Of a stretch of DNA of 64,000 nt, positions 48,375 through 56,856 are shown in pieces. Position numbers and translations under genes: made by a program. Origin of the DNA: Epilithonimonas zeae (GTDB taxonomy: Bacteria; Bacteroidota; Bacteroidia; Flavobacteriales; Weeksellaceae); contig NZ_CP075338.1 of NCBI RefSeq assembly GCF_023278365.1, positions 2,852,001 to 2,916,000 of the forward strand, read 5' to 3'. Below the pieces are notes generated by a model. It worked only from the letters and a program-made list of their open reading frames with translations. It was not told the DNA's origin and made no database searches. Each line of letters begins with the position of its first letter. Position 1 is the stretch's first letter.

Positions 48375-48527
48375 TGAACCACAAAAGGCACAAAGATTTT
48401 CACAAAGCACACAATTATCATTTGACGAAGTCAAATCTTTGTGACCTTAAAAATATTCGAATATCAAAAAAACCTTGTGACCTTTGTGTTAAAAAATTAG
48501 TAAATCTTTTGTGTCTTTTGTGGTTCA
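48375..48527. repeat. Long dispersed intergenic hairpin, CACAAAAGG family
   Basis: Left TGAACCACAAAAGGCACAAAG (48375-48395) and right AAATCTTTTGTGTCTTTTGTGG (from 48502) are complementary over about 25 bases apart from one indel and one mismatch. Inside is a TTTGAC-GAA-GTCAAA stem (48421-48435). The longest member of the family. Confidence 0.75.
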
Positions 48528-48546
48528 AAAAACTATTTCTCAGTTT

Positions 48547-49410
48547 TTACAATATTTTTCTTCTTCTCAAAAAATAGAATACCAAACCTCCAATAAAAAC
48601 AATCGGCCAAATAGAAATAAGAAAAACAAATAATTGCTGAATCAAATAAAATCCTTCCACAAAAGCATTTTTCACATCGTACAAGAAATTGTATTTGTAT
48701 TCATTATCAATATTTTTGTTGTTGATGATAGGAATTTTCGCAACACTCGTTTTTGGTTCTTTGATGAAAATATCAACAGTGGAAAATTCTAGATTATCGG
48801 CAAGAATTTCGTCAGAATATTTTTGTAGATTCGCTTCGGACATATTGTTGTCGTCCAGTTTGACTTTGTCTTTTCCGGCTTTCAGTTGAGAAATATTGGA
48901 TTGAGTTTTAGCCTGTCTTTCGGATTCCATTTTTGCCGATCGGATTCCGGCAGAAACATCTTCAGCAGAAATAATTCTGGAATTAAGGAATACTTTCTTA
49001 TCATTAATGAAATCCAAAAATTCACCTAATTTCTGGGTCGGAACTCTAACTTGCATCCTGTTTTGGTTTTGGAATTTCCGAATCAACATCGCCGACTGAT
49101 CCGACGTATTGTAAGTATCTTCGGACAAAGTCTGCGCTTCCATTCTACTTTTAGTCACAAATCCGCCAAGCGATTGCAGCTGCTTCTCAATCGAGATGGT
49201 CGCATCATAAACATCCTTCACTTCCATATCCACTTCTGCGGTTTTCACAAATTGTTTGCCTTCGACAACTTGAGTTGCCCCCATAGAAACGCCGTCAGAA
49301 ACAACTCCAGAACTATCTGCTGTTGCATAAGCGGATTCTGTATATTCTCCTTTTTTGCATCCAATTAAAAGTAATGCCACTAAGCTGATTGATAAGATTT
49401 TCGTTTTCAT
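48547..49410 (-). CDS. DUF4349 lipoprotein
   Basis: 287 residues. Lipobox LLIGC (Cys near 17), so an anchored lipoprotein. The middle is a coiled-coil-like helix pair (SIEKQLQSLGGFVTKSRMEAQ and SAKMESERQAKTQSNISQLKAGKDK) with VRVPTQKLGEFLDFI, typical of DUF4349. A C-terminal membrane span (FVFLISIWPIVFIGGLVFYFL) and basic RRRK tail finish it. Function unknown. It has a separate promoter region and no close neighbours on the same strand. Confidence 0.85.
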   Translation of the reverse strand: MKTKILSISLVALLLIGCKKGEYTESAYATADSSGVVSDGVSMGATQVVEGKQFVKTAEVDMEVKDVYDATISIEKQLQSLGGFVTKSRMEAQTLSEDTYNTSDQSAMLIRKFQNQNRMQVRVPTQKLGEFLDFINDKKVFLNSRIISAEDVSAGIRSAKMESERQAKTQSNISQLKAGKDKVKLDDNNMSEANLQKYSDEILADNLEFSTVDIFIKEPKTSVAKIPIINNKNIDNEYKYNFLYDVKNAFVEGFYLIQQLFVFLISIWPIVFIGGLVFYFLRRRKIL

Positions 49411-49828
49411 TTTGAATATATTTTATTTGTTTTTAATCTTAAAATGGAATCGCAAACGGTTTCATAATAGATTATTTTGAGATTAATATTTTTATATGGG
49501 CAGCTATTTCCGCGCTCCGTTCCCGCTATTTTTGTCCAGGCTTTTGCCAAGCAAAAAAATGAGCTCCACTCAGCTCGGGCTGCAATCGTATGACGTTCCA
49601 AAAGATTGGTTAAGAGCTTCTTTTATTTTTTGTCTGACTCAAAATTGATAATTAAGATGAAAGCTATTCTGCAAATCAATCCGAAACTATTTGTAAAGAG
49701 AGTCGAGGTTTTAACGCGCTGATTTTTAATTTTTTGTAAAATAGATTTTCAGGAAAAATGATGATGAGAAGATATTTGTAAAAGTGTTTTAGGAATATTC
49801 TTTGCATTCTACAAGAAAACAGAAATCT
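49411..49828. other. Gap with repeat copy C
   Basis: 418 bp without a gene. It holds repeat copy C (49498-49588). The remainder is AT-rich; no recognisable element was seen in 49600-49800. Confidence 0.7.
49498..49588. repeat. Dispersed intergenic repeat, copy C
   Basis: Outer ends GGGCAGC and GGGCTGC form a pair, and inside are TTCCCGCTATTTTTGTCC, AGGCTTTTGCCAAGC and TCCACTCAG. Same order of parts as copy B. Confidence 0.8.
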
Positions 49829-51187
49829 ATGAACAGCACTATTTCCAAAATCAAAGGAATTTTCAATCTCCTAAAACATATCGATATAGACCAAATCTCC
49901 AAAATTTCACAAAAAGTTGACCTTCCAAAACTGATGGATCAATTCTCAAGATTAGATGAGAATCAAATCAAAGGTTTAACAAAAATGTTAGATTCTTCAG
50001 GAAAGAAAAAAGAATTGCCACCGATTAATGGCGATTTTTATGAATTGCATATGAAACTCACGGATGAGCAAAGAGCAATTCAGTTACAGGTTCGTGAGTT
50101 TATGGAAAAAGAAGCCAAACCTTTAGTCAACAGATATTGGCTGACAGATGATTTCCCACACGAACTGATTCCCAAATTCAAAAAACTGAATCTTTGCGGA
50201 GTGACTTACGAAGGTTACGGCTGCCCGAATTTACCATTCCTGATGGAAGGCGTTATCGCAATGGAAATTGCTAGAGTTGATGCGTCTTTGGCGACATTTT
50301 TTGGTGTTCAGTCTGGATTATCAATGGGTTCTATTTATATGTGCGGTTCGGAGGAACAAAAGCAGAAATATCTTCCGGGAATGCAACAGTTTGATTTGAT
50401 TGGCGCATTTGGATTGACTGAGCCGGAAGTTGGTTCAGGCGCAGCTGGTGGACTAACGACAACCTGCAAAAAAGTAGATGGCGGCTGGATTCTGAATGGA
50501 CAAAAAAAATGGATTGGAAATGCCACTTTTGCTGATGTGACTGTTATTTGGGCGAGAGATTTAGATGATAATCAGGTCAAAGGTTTCATTGTTGAAAAGG
50601 GAACAGAAGGTTTTTCGGTTGAAAAAATCAAAGGAAAAATGGCACTCCGAATTGTGCAAAACGGACTCATCACAATGAAAGATTGTTTCGTCGCCGATTC
50701 CCAGAAAATGGAACACGCCAACAGTTTCAAAGACACAGCAAAAGTCCTTCAAATGACAAGAGCTGGTGTTGCGTGGATGGCGACGGGCTGTGCACGAGGT
50801 GCTTACGAAAGCGCTTTGGATTACACCAGAAAACGGAAACAATTCGGAAAACCGATTGCTTCGTTTCAATTAGTTCAGGGACATTTGGTAGAAATGTTAT
50901 CCAATTTAACTGCCATGCAAACCTTAGTTTTCAGATTGTCAGAGATGCAGGATGCCAGTATTTTGAAAGACGAACACGCATCTTTAGCAAAAGTATTTTG
51001 TAGTCTCAGAACGCGTGATGTTGTGGCGCAAGCAAGGGAAGTTATGGGCGGAAACGGAATTCTTTTGGAACACGATGTTGCCCGTTTTGTTGCCGATGCA
51101 GAAGCAATTTATTCTTACGAAGGAACCAAAGAAATCAACTCGTTGATCGTCGGTCGATCGATTACGGGAATGAGTTCCTTTGTTTAA
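49829..51187 (+). CDS. Acyl-CoA dehydrogenase family protein
   Basis: 452 residues from the ATG at 49829 (a TTG 27 bp upstream is not needed). FAD enzyme that makes the 2,3-enoyl-CoA double bond. The extra N-terminal 65 residues (ISKIKGIFNLLKHIDIDQIS) are not part of the usual ACAD fold. Family marks follow: AFGLTEPEVGSGA, WILNGQKKWIGNATFAD, RKQFGKPIASFQ, VMGGNGIL, and the catalytic Glu in YSYEGTKEINSLIVGRSITG. Close to glutaryl-CoA dehydrogenase-like ACADs, but chain-length use is not determinable. Confidence 0.9.
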   Translation: MNSTISKIKGIFNLLKHIDIDQISKISQKVDLPKLMDQFSRLDENQIKGLTKMLDSSGKKKELPPINGDFYELHMKLTDEQRAIQLQVREFMEKEAKPLVNRYWLTDDFPHELIPKFKKLNLCGVTYEGYGCPNLPFLMEGVIAMEIARVDASLATFFGVQSGLSMGSIYMCGSEEQKQKYLPGMQQFDLIGAFGLTEPEVGSGAAGGLTTTCKKVDGGWILNGQKKWIGNATFADVTVIWARDLDDNQVKGFIVEKGTEGFSVEKIKGKMALRIVQNGLITMKDCFVADSQKMEHANSFKDTAKVLQMTRAGVAWMATGCARGAYESALDYTRKRKQFGKPIASFQLVQGHLVEMLSNLTAMQTLVFRLSEMQDASILKDEHASLAKVFCSLRTRDVVAQAREVMGGNGILLEHDVARFVADAEAIYSYEGTKEINSLIVGRSITGMSSFV

Positions 51188-51236
51188 CTATCTTATGATA
51201 ACAGAATCTAATATCAGATTTAGTAAATTTACATCA

Positions 51237-51776
51237 ATGAAAAAATTATTTTTTTTTATATTAATCAATTCATTTCTGCTCCAATGTGCGCAGAAAAAAG
51301 TTGATTTAACTAAACCTCAACAACAAACTAAAATGGAAGATAATACACACACCAATAACCCTTACTATTCAAGGACGGATAAAACTAAACTGAATGTTTC
51401 CAACGAAGAATGGAAAAAAATCCTTTCGCCAGAAGTTTATGCCATCGCAAGAGAAGCCAATACGGAATATCCATTCACCGGAAAGTACAACGATTTTGAT
51501 GAAGTTGGAGAATATTACTGTGCCGTTTGCGGTAATCATTTGTTCCGTTCAAGTTCCAAATTTGCGAGTACTTGCGGTTGGCCAAGTTTCTTTGAAGCAG
51601 ACAAAGACGGTGTTATTTACAAGCGAGATTCATCTCACGGAATGGAACGTATAGAGGTTCTTTGTAAACGCTGCGAATCGCACTTGGGGCACGTTTTCAA
51701 TGACGGCCCGCCTCCAACAGGCACCAGATATTGTATGAATTCTGTTAGTCTGGATTTCCAGAGAGATAATAAATAA
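51237..51776 (+). CDS. msrB: Methionine-(R)-sulfoxide reductase, lipoprotein
   Basis: 179 residues from the ATG at 51237 (signal peptide with lipobox LLQC). It repairs the R form of oxidised methionine. The zinc pairs CAVCG and CKRCE are present, with the catalytic Cys in RYCMNSVSLDF. Envelope anchoring means that periplasmic or surface proteins are the substrate. It overlaps nothing; the acyl-CoA dehydrogenase ends 49 bp upstream. A TAAATTTA near-match to the -7 box lies just before the start. Confidence 0.93.
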   Translation: MKKLFFFILINSFLLQCAQKKVDLTKPQQQTKMEDNTHTNNPYYSRTDKTKLNVSNEEWKKILSPEVYAIAREANTEYPFTGKYNDFDEVGEYYCAVCGNHLFRSSSKFASTCGWPSFFEADKDGVIYKRDSSHGMERIEVLCKRCESHLGHVFNDGPPPTGTRYCMNSVSLDFQRDNK

Positions 51777-51779
51777 ATC

Positions 51780-51806
51780 AATCCCGAATTATTCGGGATT
51801 TTTCTT
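51780..51806 (+). terminator. Terminator of msrB
   Basis: AATCCCGAAT/ATTCGGGATT stem followed by TTTTC. Confidence 0.85.
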
Positions 51807-51846
51807 TGATATAACTTAAATTTGTAAGACTAAATCTAAAGTAAAA

Positions 51847-52599
51847 TTGAAAACAATATTCATAACCGGCGCAACTTCCGGAATCGGAAAAGCGACTGCG
51901 ATTCTATTAGCAGAACAAAAAAATAGACTGATTCTTTGTGGAAGAAATAAAACTATTCTCGAAGAGTTAAAATCAGAATTATCAAAAGAAACTGAAGTTT
52001 TCACTTTAAGTTTTGATGTCCGAAATTCTGATGAGGTTTTTTCTGCCATTAATTCACTTCCTGAAAATTGGAAAAACATTGATGTTTTGATTAACAACGC
52101 CGGCAATGCCCACGGATTAGACCCGATTTCTGATGGAAATATTGATGATTGGAATGCAATGATGGACGGCAACGTGAAAGGTTTATTGTATGTTTCTCAA
52201 CCGATTATCAAATTGATGAAAGAAAAAAGAAACGGACAAATCATCAATATCAGCTCCGTTGCTGCGAGACAAACTTATGCTAATGGAGTCGTTTATTGTG
52301 CTTCCAAAAAAGCTGTCGACGTCATCTCTGAAGGAATGAGAATTGAGTTGACAGAGTTCGGAATCCGTGTTACGAATATCCAACCGGGAGCTGTGGAAAC
52401 TGATTTTTCTAAAGTGAGATTCAAAGGGGATGATGAAAGAGCTGCGACAGTTTACGCGGGTTATGAACCTTTGGTTGCAGAAGATATTGCGGATGCGATT
52501 GCTTATTGCATCAATGTTCCGGAAAGAATTTCGGTTTCTGATATGACGATTTATCCAAAAGCGCAGGCGGAACCAAGAACAATTTATAGAAATATCTGA
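51847..52599 (+). CDS. SDR oxidoreductase (YdfG-like)
   Basis: 250 residues, cytoplasmic. Start TTG at 51847 is used because the first beta strand (TIFITGATSGIGKA) begins immediately; no ATG fits. TGATSGIG is the cofactor loop, NNAGNAHG follows, and the active-site residues are Ser in ISSVAARQTYANG, Tyr in YCASKK and Lys. It resembles the YdfG serine/3-hydroxy acid dehydrogenase group. The next gene overlaps its stop by one base (TGATG), so the two are coupled. Confidence 0.88.
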   Translation: MKTIFITGATSGIGKATAILLAEQKNRLILCGRNKTILEELKSELSKETEVFTLSFDVRNSDEVFSAINSLPENWKNIDVLINNAGNAHGLDPISDGNIDDWNAMMDGNVKGLLYVSQPIIKLMKEKRNGQIINISSVAARQTYANGVVYCASKKAVDVISEGMRIELTEFGIRVTNIQPGAVETDFSKVRFKGDDERAATVYAGYEPLVAEDIADAIAYCINVPERISVSDMTIYPKAQAEPRTIYRNI

Positions 52600-53030
52600 T
52601 GATTAAGTTTTTATCATCGGTGTTTTTCGTCTGTTTTATTTTTGGATTTTCTCAGACGTATTCCAAGAATGAAAAAGCTTTGTTAAGTCAAATTTCAACG
52701 TTGGATTCTTTGATGGAAAATAATGATTCTAAGATTTTGGAATTGTTTTCTGACGATGTTTCTTTTGGACATTCCAATGGCTGGATTCAGAATAAAGATG
52801 ATTTCAAAACAGATTTCGAATCCGGAAAAGTAAAATATCAATCTGTCAAACAAACCGAATTGAAGGAATTCAAAATCAAAAACAAATTTGCCAATATCCG
52901 AAGAATCATTTCTGTCAAAGGACTTTACAAGAACGATGAATTCCAAATGAAATTATCTGTCCTTGAATTCTGGATTCGACAAAAAGGAATCTGGAAATTG
53001 TGGAGCCGGCAAAGTGTGAGTTTGAAATAA
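52599..53030 (+). CDS. Exported NTF2-like (DUF4440) protein
   Basis: 143 residues with a signal peptide (MIKFLSSVFFVCFIFGFSQ). An NTF2/SnoaL-like fold is suggested by LDSLMENNDSKILELFSDDVSFGHSN, then a helix-strand run ending in FWIRQKGIWKLWSRQSV. A role is not recognisable. The start codon overlaps the stop of the SDR gene (TGATG), so it must be translated from the same mRNA. Confidence 0.8.
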   Translation: MIKFLSSVFFVCFIFGFSQTYSKNEKALLSQISTLDSLMENNDSKILELFSDDVSFGHSNGWIQNKDDFKTDFESGKVKYQSVKQTELKEFKIKNKFANIRRIISVKGLYKNDEFQMKLSVLEFWIRQKGIWKLWSRQSVSLK

Positions 53031-53053
53031 TTCTTCCTTAATCCTTACATTTG
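53022..53053 (+). promoter_or_regulatory. Promoter of tsaB
   Basis: TTG at 53022-53024, 21 bp, TACATTTG at 53046-53053, then four bases to the ATG. Likely leaderless transcript. The -33 element lies inside the end of the upstream gene. Confidence 0.6.
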
Positions 53054-53057
53054 CAGA

Positions 53058-53744
53058 ATGAAAATCCTTCACATAGAAACCTCGTCCAAAAACTGTTCTG
53101 TTGCCATTTCTGATGGCGAAAATTTACTTTGCCTTTGCGAGGAAGTTTCCGATAATTATAAACAGTCCGAAAGTCTTCACAGCTTTGTTGAATGGGCTTT
53201 GGAAGGCGCAGAAATTTCTTTGAAAGATTTGGATGCTATTTCTTTGGGAAAAGGTCCTGGTTCTTATACAGGTCTTAGAATTGGTGCCGCTTCTGCAAAA
53301 GGTTTTTGTTACGGACTTAAATTGCCTTTGATTGCCGTTAATTCTTTGGATTCTATGGTTGAAGAATTTGTGAATCAAGGGTTTGAATTAATTATTCCTT
53401 TGATTGACGCCAGAAGAATGGAAGTTTACACCGCTTATTTTGACGGGCAATCTGGCGAAATGATTTCTGAAACTGAAGCAAAAATCCTCGATGAAAATTC
53501 TTTTTCAGAATTAGTGGACAAGAAAATTCTTTTCATTGGAGATGGCGCAAAAAAAGCACAGGAAATTCTCAATCTTACGAATGCAGAATTCAAACATGAT
53601 ATTTATCCATCAGCAAAAGGATTGATTAAAAAATCTGTGGATAAATTCAATCAAAAAGATTTTGAAAATGTTGCTTATTTTGAACCTTTTTATCTGAAAG
53701 ATTTTCAGGGAATCAAGAAAGCTGACCGCATAAAAAAATCCTGA
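53058..53744 (+). CDS. tsaB: tRNA threonylcarbamoyl adenosine factor TsaB
   Basis: 228 residues. Partner of TsaD in making N6-threonylcarbamoyladenosine at tRNA position 37. ILHIETSSKNCSVAIS, LDAISLGKGPGSYTGLRIG, and the GDGAKKAQEIL segment are typical of the TsaB/YeaZ actin-like fold. Cytoplasmic. The rest of the TsaBDE complex is not in this window. A terminator shared with the convergent sugar dehydrogenase follows. Confidence 0.93.
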   Translation: MKILHIETSSKNCSVAISDGENLLCLCEEVSDNYKQSESLHSFVEWALEGAEISLKDLDAISLGKGPGSYTGLRIGAASAKGFCYGLKLPLIAVNSLDSMVEEFVNQGFELIIPLIDARRMEVYTAYFDGQSGEMISETEAKILDENSFSELVDKKILFIGDGAKKAQEILNLTNAEFKHDIYPSAKGLIKKSVDKFNQKDFENVAYFEPFYLKDFQGIKKADRIKKS

Positions 53745-53760
53745 TTTAATCAGGATTTTG
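53736..53760. terminator. Terminator between tsaB and sugar dehydrogenase
   Basis: AAATCCTGATT/AATCAGGATTT stem, A- and T-rich flanks, between convergent genes. Confidence 0.85.
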
Positions 53761-53763
53761 AAT

Positions 53764-54963
53764 TTATTTTTTAGAAATTTTATAAAGTTTTCCACTATCT
53801 GTAATTCCATAGAGATTACCATCCATCCCGTTCAAAACATCTCGGAATCTTTCTTTTTGATCAATAAGCAATCGTTCTTCGCCAACCACTTTGTTGTCTT
53901 TAATCACGATTCTGTTAATATGTTCGCCGCTTAGACATCCTATAAAAAGATTATTTTTCCATTCCTCGATATTTCCTGTATAAAATGTTACACCACTTGG
54001 TGAAACCACAGGATCCCAATAGTAAACTGGTTGTTCTGTTCCGGCTTTCTGTGTTGTTCCATTATTGATTTTTTCTCCGGAATATTCAATTCCGTAAGTC
54101 ACATCGCCCCAACCGTAATTTTTTCCAGCTTGAATCAGATTAATTTCGTCACCACCTCTTGGTCCCATCTCGATATCCCATAGCTGACCTTTTTCGTCCA
54201 AAGCCAAACCTTGCGGACTACGGATTCCGTAGGCAAAGATTTCAGGTTTGTAACCATCTTTTCCTATAAATGGATTTCCCGGAGCGGGTTTTCCGTCTTT
54301 GGTAATTTTTAGGATTTTACCAAGATAATTATCTGTTTTCTGAGCGTAAACTCTTGTTTGTTTATCTGATCTTTCGCCTGTGCTGACGAACAGATTTCCG
54401 TCTTTGTCAAAAACCAATCGGCTACCGTAGTGTTTATCGCCATCGTAAGTTGGTGTTGCCCGGAAAATCACTTTGACGTCAGAAATTGTTTTAAGATCAG
54501 AAGATAATCTACCTTTTCCGACAGCGGTATGATTTCCGCCTTCATAAGGTTCAGAAAAACTGAAATAGATGATATTATTGGTTTTAAAATCTGGATCCAA
54601 GGCCACGTCTAACATTCCGCCTTGTCCTTTAGCATCTACTTTTGGAAAGCCATCGATTTTCGAAACTTGTTTACCATCTGCAGAAACAACATTCATAAAT
54701 CCAGTTTTCTCGGTAATCAAAAATCTGCCGTCAGGTAGATTGATAATTCCCCAAGGTTTTCCCAGAGAAGTATTCAAAACTTCAACATTGTAAGGTATTG
54801 TAGTTTTTACAGGTGTTATTCTTGTTTGTCTTGCAAATGCAGGTTTGTAATTCGTATTCGCTTTTTCCTCTATAGCAGAGACTTTGCTGGGTTTTCCTTT
54901 GCTTTGGCACGAATAAAATGCACCGATTAATGAAAGGAAAAAAGGGAGTGTGGATTTTAACAT
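53764..54963 (-). CDS. PQQ-dependent sugar dehydrogenase lipoprotein
   Basis: 399 residues. Lipobox FYSC (Cys near 19). A six-bladed beta-propeller of the glucose/sorbosone dehydrogenase family: GMLDVALDPDF, the SFSEPYEGGNHT and VSTGERSD segments, DGKPAPGNPF, YGIRSPQGLA, WDIEMGPRGGDEINLI, NYGWGDVTYG. It would oxidise aldose sugars in the periplasm with PQQ, which the cell may import. It stands alone on the minus strand, convergent with tsaB and divergent from blaI. Confidence 0.9.
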   Translation of the reverse strand: MLKSTLPFFLSLIGAFYSCQSKGKPSKVSAIEEKANTNYKPAFARQTRITPVKTTIPYNVEVLNTSLGKPWGIINLPDGRFLITEKTGFMNVVSADGKQVSKIDGFPKVDAKGQGGMLDVALDPDFKTNNIIYFSFSEPYEGGNHTAVGKGRLSSDLKTISDVKVIFRATPTYDGDKHYGSRLVFDKDGNLFVSTGERSDKQTRVYAQKTDNYLGKILKITKDGKPAPGNPFIGKDGYKPEIFAYGIRSPQGLALDEKGQLWDIEMGPRGGDEINLIQAGKNYGWGDVTYGIEYSGEKINNGTTQKAGTEQPVYYWDPVVSPSGVTFYTGNIEEWKNNLFIGCLSGEHINRIVIKDNKVVGEERLLIDQKERFRDVLNGMDGNLYGITDSGKLYKISKK

Positions 54964-55008
54964 AATATTTATTTTCTGTTTGGAATGGAAAAATAATGCC
55001 AGTAAAAT

Positions 55009-55062
55009 TTGTTAGTTTAAATTTTAATTCTACATTTGTAGAATAAATTTTATATTTGTAGA
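55009..55062 (+). promoter_or_regulatory. Promoter and BlaI-type operators of blaI
   Basis: TTG (55009-55011), 19 bp, TACATTTG (55031-55038). TCTACATTTGTAGA (55029-55042) is a palindrome with arms CTACA/TGTAG, and a second copy TATATTTGTAGA follows at 55051-55062, 20 bp later, just before the ATG. BlaI/MecI/CopY repressors bind TACA/TGTA dyads, so this is probably an autorepressed promoter. Confidence 0.7.
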
Positions 55063-55434
55063 ATGAAAGAACAAAAATTGACAGATACAGAAATTGTTTT
55101 GATGGAGATTCTTTGGCAAAAAGAAAAGGTTTTTATGAAAGATATTTTGGAAGAATATGCGGAACCAAAACCTGCTGCAACAACCATTGCAACTCTTCTC
55201 AAAAGAATGCAGAACAAAGATTTGATAGGCTACAAAACTTATGGAAACTCGAGAGAATATTTTCCAAAAGTGAAAAAAGAAGATTATTTCCAGGAAGAAA
55301 TGTCTTCTATGATTGACCGTTTTTTTAATAATTCTGTAAGCCAGTTTGCATCATTTTTCACATCAAATGCAAAACTGTCCCAGAAACAATTGAAAGAACT
55401 TCGAGACATTATTGACAAAGAAATAACAGACTAA
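55063..55434 (+). CDS. blaI: BlaI/MecI/CopY-family repressor
   Basis: 123 residues. Winged-helix DNA-binding domain: LTDTEIVLMEILWQKEKVFMKDI and KPAATTIATLLKRMQNKDLIGYK (recognition helix), with a C-terminal dimer helix pair (SQKQLKELRDIID). Repressors of this family are cut by the neighbouring M56 peptidase when its sensor half is activated. Two bases from the stop to the ATG of the next gene. The symbol follows the family; the real trigger (beta-lactam, copper, other) is unknown. Confidence 0.85.
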   Translation: MKEQKLTDTEIVLMEILWQKEKVFMKDILEEYAEPKPAATTIATLLKRMQNKDLIGYKTYGNSREYFPKVKKEDYFQEEMSSMIDRFFNNSVSQFASFFTSNAKLSQKQLKELRDIIDKEITD

Positions 55435-55435
55435 A

Positions 55436-56788
55436 ATGTTAACTATTATTTTCAAAATAATCCTTTGTTCCTCGTTACTGATAGGGATTTATTATTTGTT
55501 TTTGCAAAGGGAGAAAATGTTCCGCTTCAACAGGTTTTATCTTTTGTTGGCTTTGGTGTTTTCTTATGTAATTCCGTTTGTGAAGATCAACCTTCCTGCT
55601 GTTTCTCAACAGAAGAAAGAATTGATTTTTGACGAAATCCAAACACAGCAATTGATTCAGACTACAACTCAAGCAACTGATTTTAATTGGATGAATTTGA
55701 TTGTTTCAATTTGTATTTTAATATCAATTGGTTTGATTATCAGAATTATAATTTCAATTAGGAAAATTATTAATCTTAAAGGAGAAGAGATTAATTATCA
55801 GAATCAGAAAGTAAAATTAGTGGAGAAAAATTTGCCTCCATTCAGTTTTTGGAACAAAATCTATTTGAACAAAAGTTACTTCGAAAATCAACAAATCGAT
55901 AACAGAATTTTCCAGCACGAGAAAACACATATTGTTCAGAAACATTCTTTAGATATTCTGTTTCTTGAGATTTTGAAAGTCATTTCCTGGTTCAATCCGG
56001 CTTTATATTTTTATAAAAAGGCAATGACAGATAACCACGAGTTTTTGGCGGATGAAAGTATTATATTACAAAAAAATAATGTGAAAGATTATCAGACATT
56101 GATTCTTTCAGAAATTCTCCAAATACAAAATCTAAAACTGACACACCAATTCAATTACAATAACACCAAAAAACGATTTATTATGATGACAATTAAAAAG
56201 TCAAAATTCGAAAACACAAAAAAAATAATCGCGGTTTCGGCTTTTGCAGGATTGAGCCTTTTGTTTGTTCAGAAAGTTTATGCTTCGGAAGTTAAGGGTG
56301 AAAATCAACTTAATATGCCCGAATTATCAGTTGAAAGTTCTATAAAATCTGATACGATTCCGCAGAAGACTGAAGGAAAAAATAATGTCAAACTTAAGAA
56401 TTCAAAAAAAGTAAAGACACCACCAGCTCCTAAGGAATTCAAAGAAAACGAATTGCCAATTCCACCTCCGCCGCCTCCAGCTAGTAATATTACAGCAGCT
56501 CAATATCCGGAAGGCATTAATTCGCTTCGCAAGAATTTTTCTAATATTTTTGATTCCTCAGGATTTGTAAAAGAGAAAACAACTGTTAGAACCAATGTCT
56601 ATATTTCTATTGATGAAAATGGGAAAACCACAGATGTTAAAGCTGATGGACCTAATCCCAAATTCAATGCGGAAGCAGTACGAGCAATGAAACAAGCAAC
56701 AGAAAACGTAACTTGGAAACCTGCAACAGAAAACGAAAAGCCTGCCGCTACAGTTTTTCAACTTCCTATTACTATGAATTTTCAATAG
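55436..56788 (+). CDS. BlaR1-type M56 peptidase with TonB C-terminal domain
   Basis: 450 residues. Membrane segments at about 3-22, 35-50, 85-108 and 263-280 surround an M56 zinc site: HEKTH at 161-165 and Glu207 in HEFLADE. After the last span there is a periplasmic Lys/Pro-rich linker (IPPPPPPAS) and a TonB C-terminal domain (residues about 375-450, TTDVKADGPNPKFNAEAVRA). The peptidase part should cleave BlaI; the TonB part suggests contact with outer-membrane receptors. Probably a signal transducer pair with blaI. Confidence 0.9.
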   Translation: MLTIIFKIILCSSLLIGIYYLFLQREKMFRFNRFYLLLALVFSYVIPFVKINLPAVSQQKKELIFDEIQTQQLIQTTTQATDFNWMNLIVSICILISIGLIIRIIISIRKIINLKGEEINYQNQKVKLVEKNLPPFSFWNKIYLNKSYFENQQIDNRIFQHEKTHIVQKHSLDILFLEILKVISWFNPALYFYKKAMTDNHEFLADESIILQKNNVKDYQTLILSEILQIQNLKLTHQFNYNNTKKRFIMMTIKKSKFENTKKIIAVSAFAGLSLLFVQKVYASEVKGENQLNMPELSVESSIKSDTIPQKTEGKNNVKLKNSKKVKTPPAPKEFKENELPIPPPPPPASNITAAQYPEGINSLRKNFSNIFDSSGFVKEKTTVRTNVYISIDENGKTTDVKADGPNPKFNAEAVRAMKQATENVTWKPATENEKPAATVFQLPITMNFQ

Positions 56789-56810
56789 AATATTTTTATC
56801 ATACAGATCA

Positions 56811-56840
56811 AACGTTTCGCATTCCGAAACGTTTTTTTAT
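56811..56840 (+). terminator. Terminator of blaI operon
   Basis: AACGTTTCG/CGAAACGTT stem (56811-56819 with 56825-56833) then seven T; it is only 5 bases upstream of the uvrB -7 box. Confidence 0.85.
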
Positions 56841-56844
56841 TTCG

Positions 56845-56852
56845 TATTTTTG
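56845..56852 (+). promoter_or_regulatory. -7 box 4 bp before uvrB start
   Basis: TATTTTTG, four bases, ATG at 56857. Same spacing as before the pseudouridine synthase and tsaB. The -33 region falls in the preceding terminator and has no TTG. Confidence 0.55.
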
Positions 56853-56856
56853 TTCA

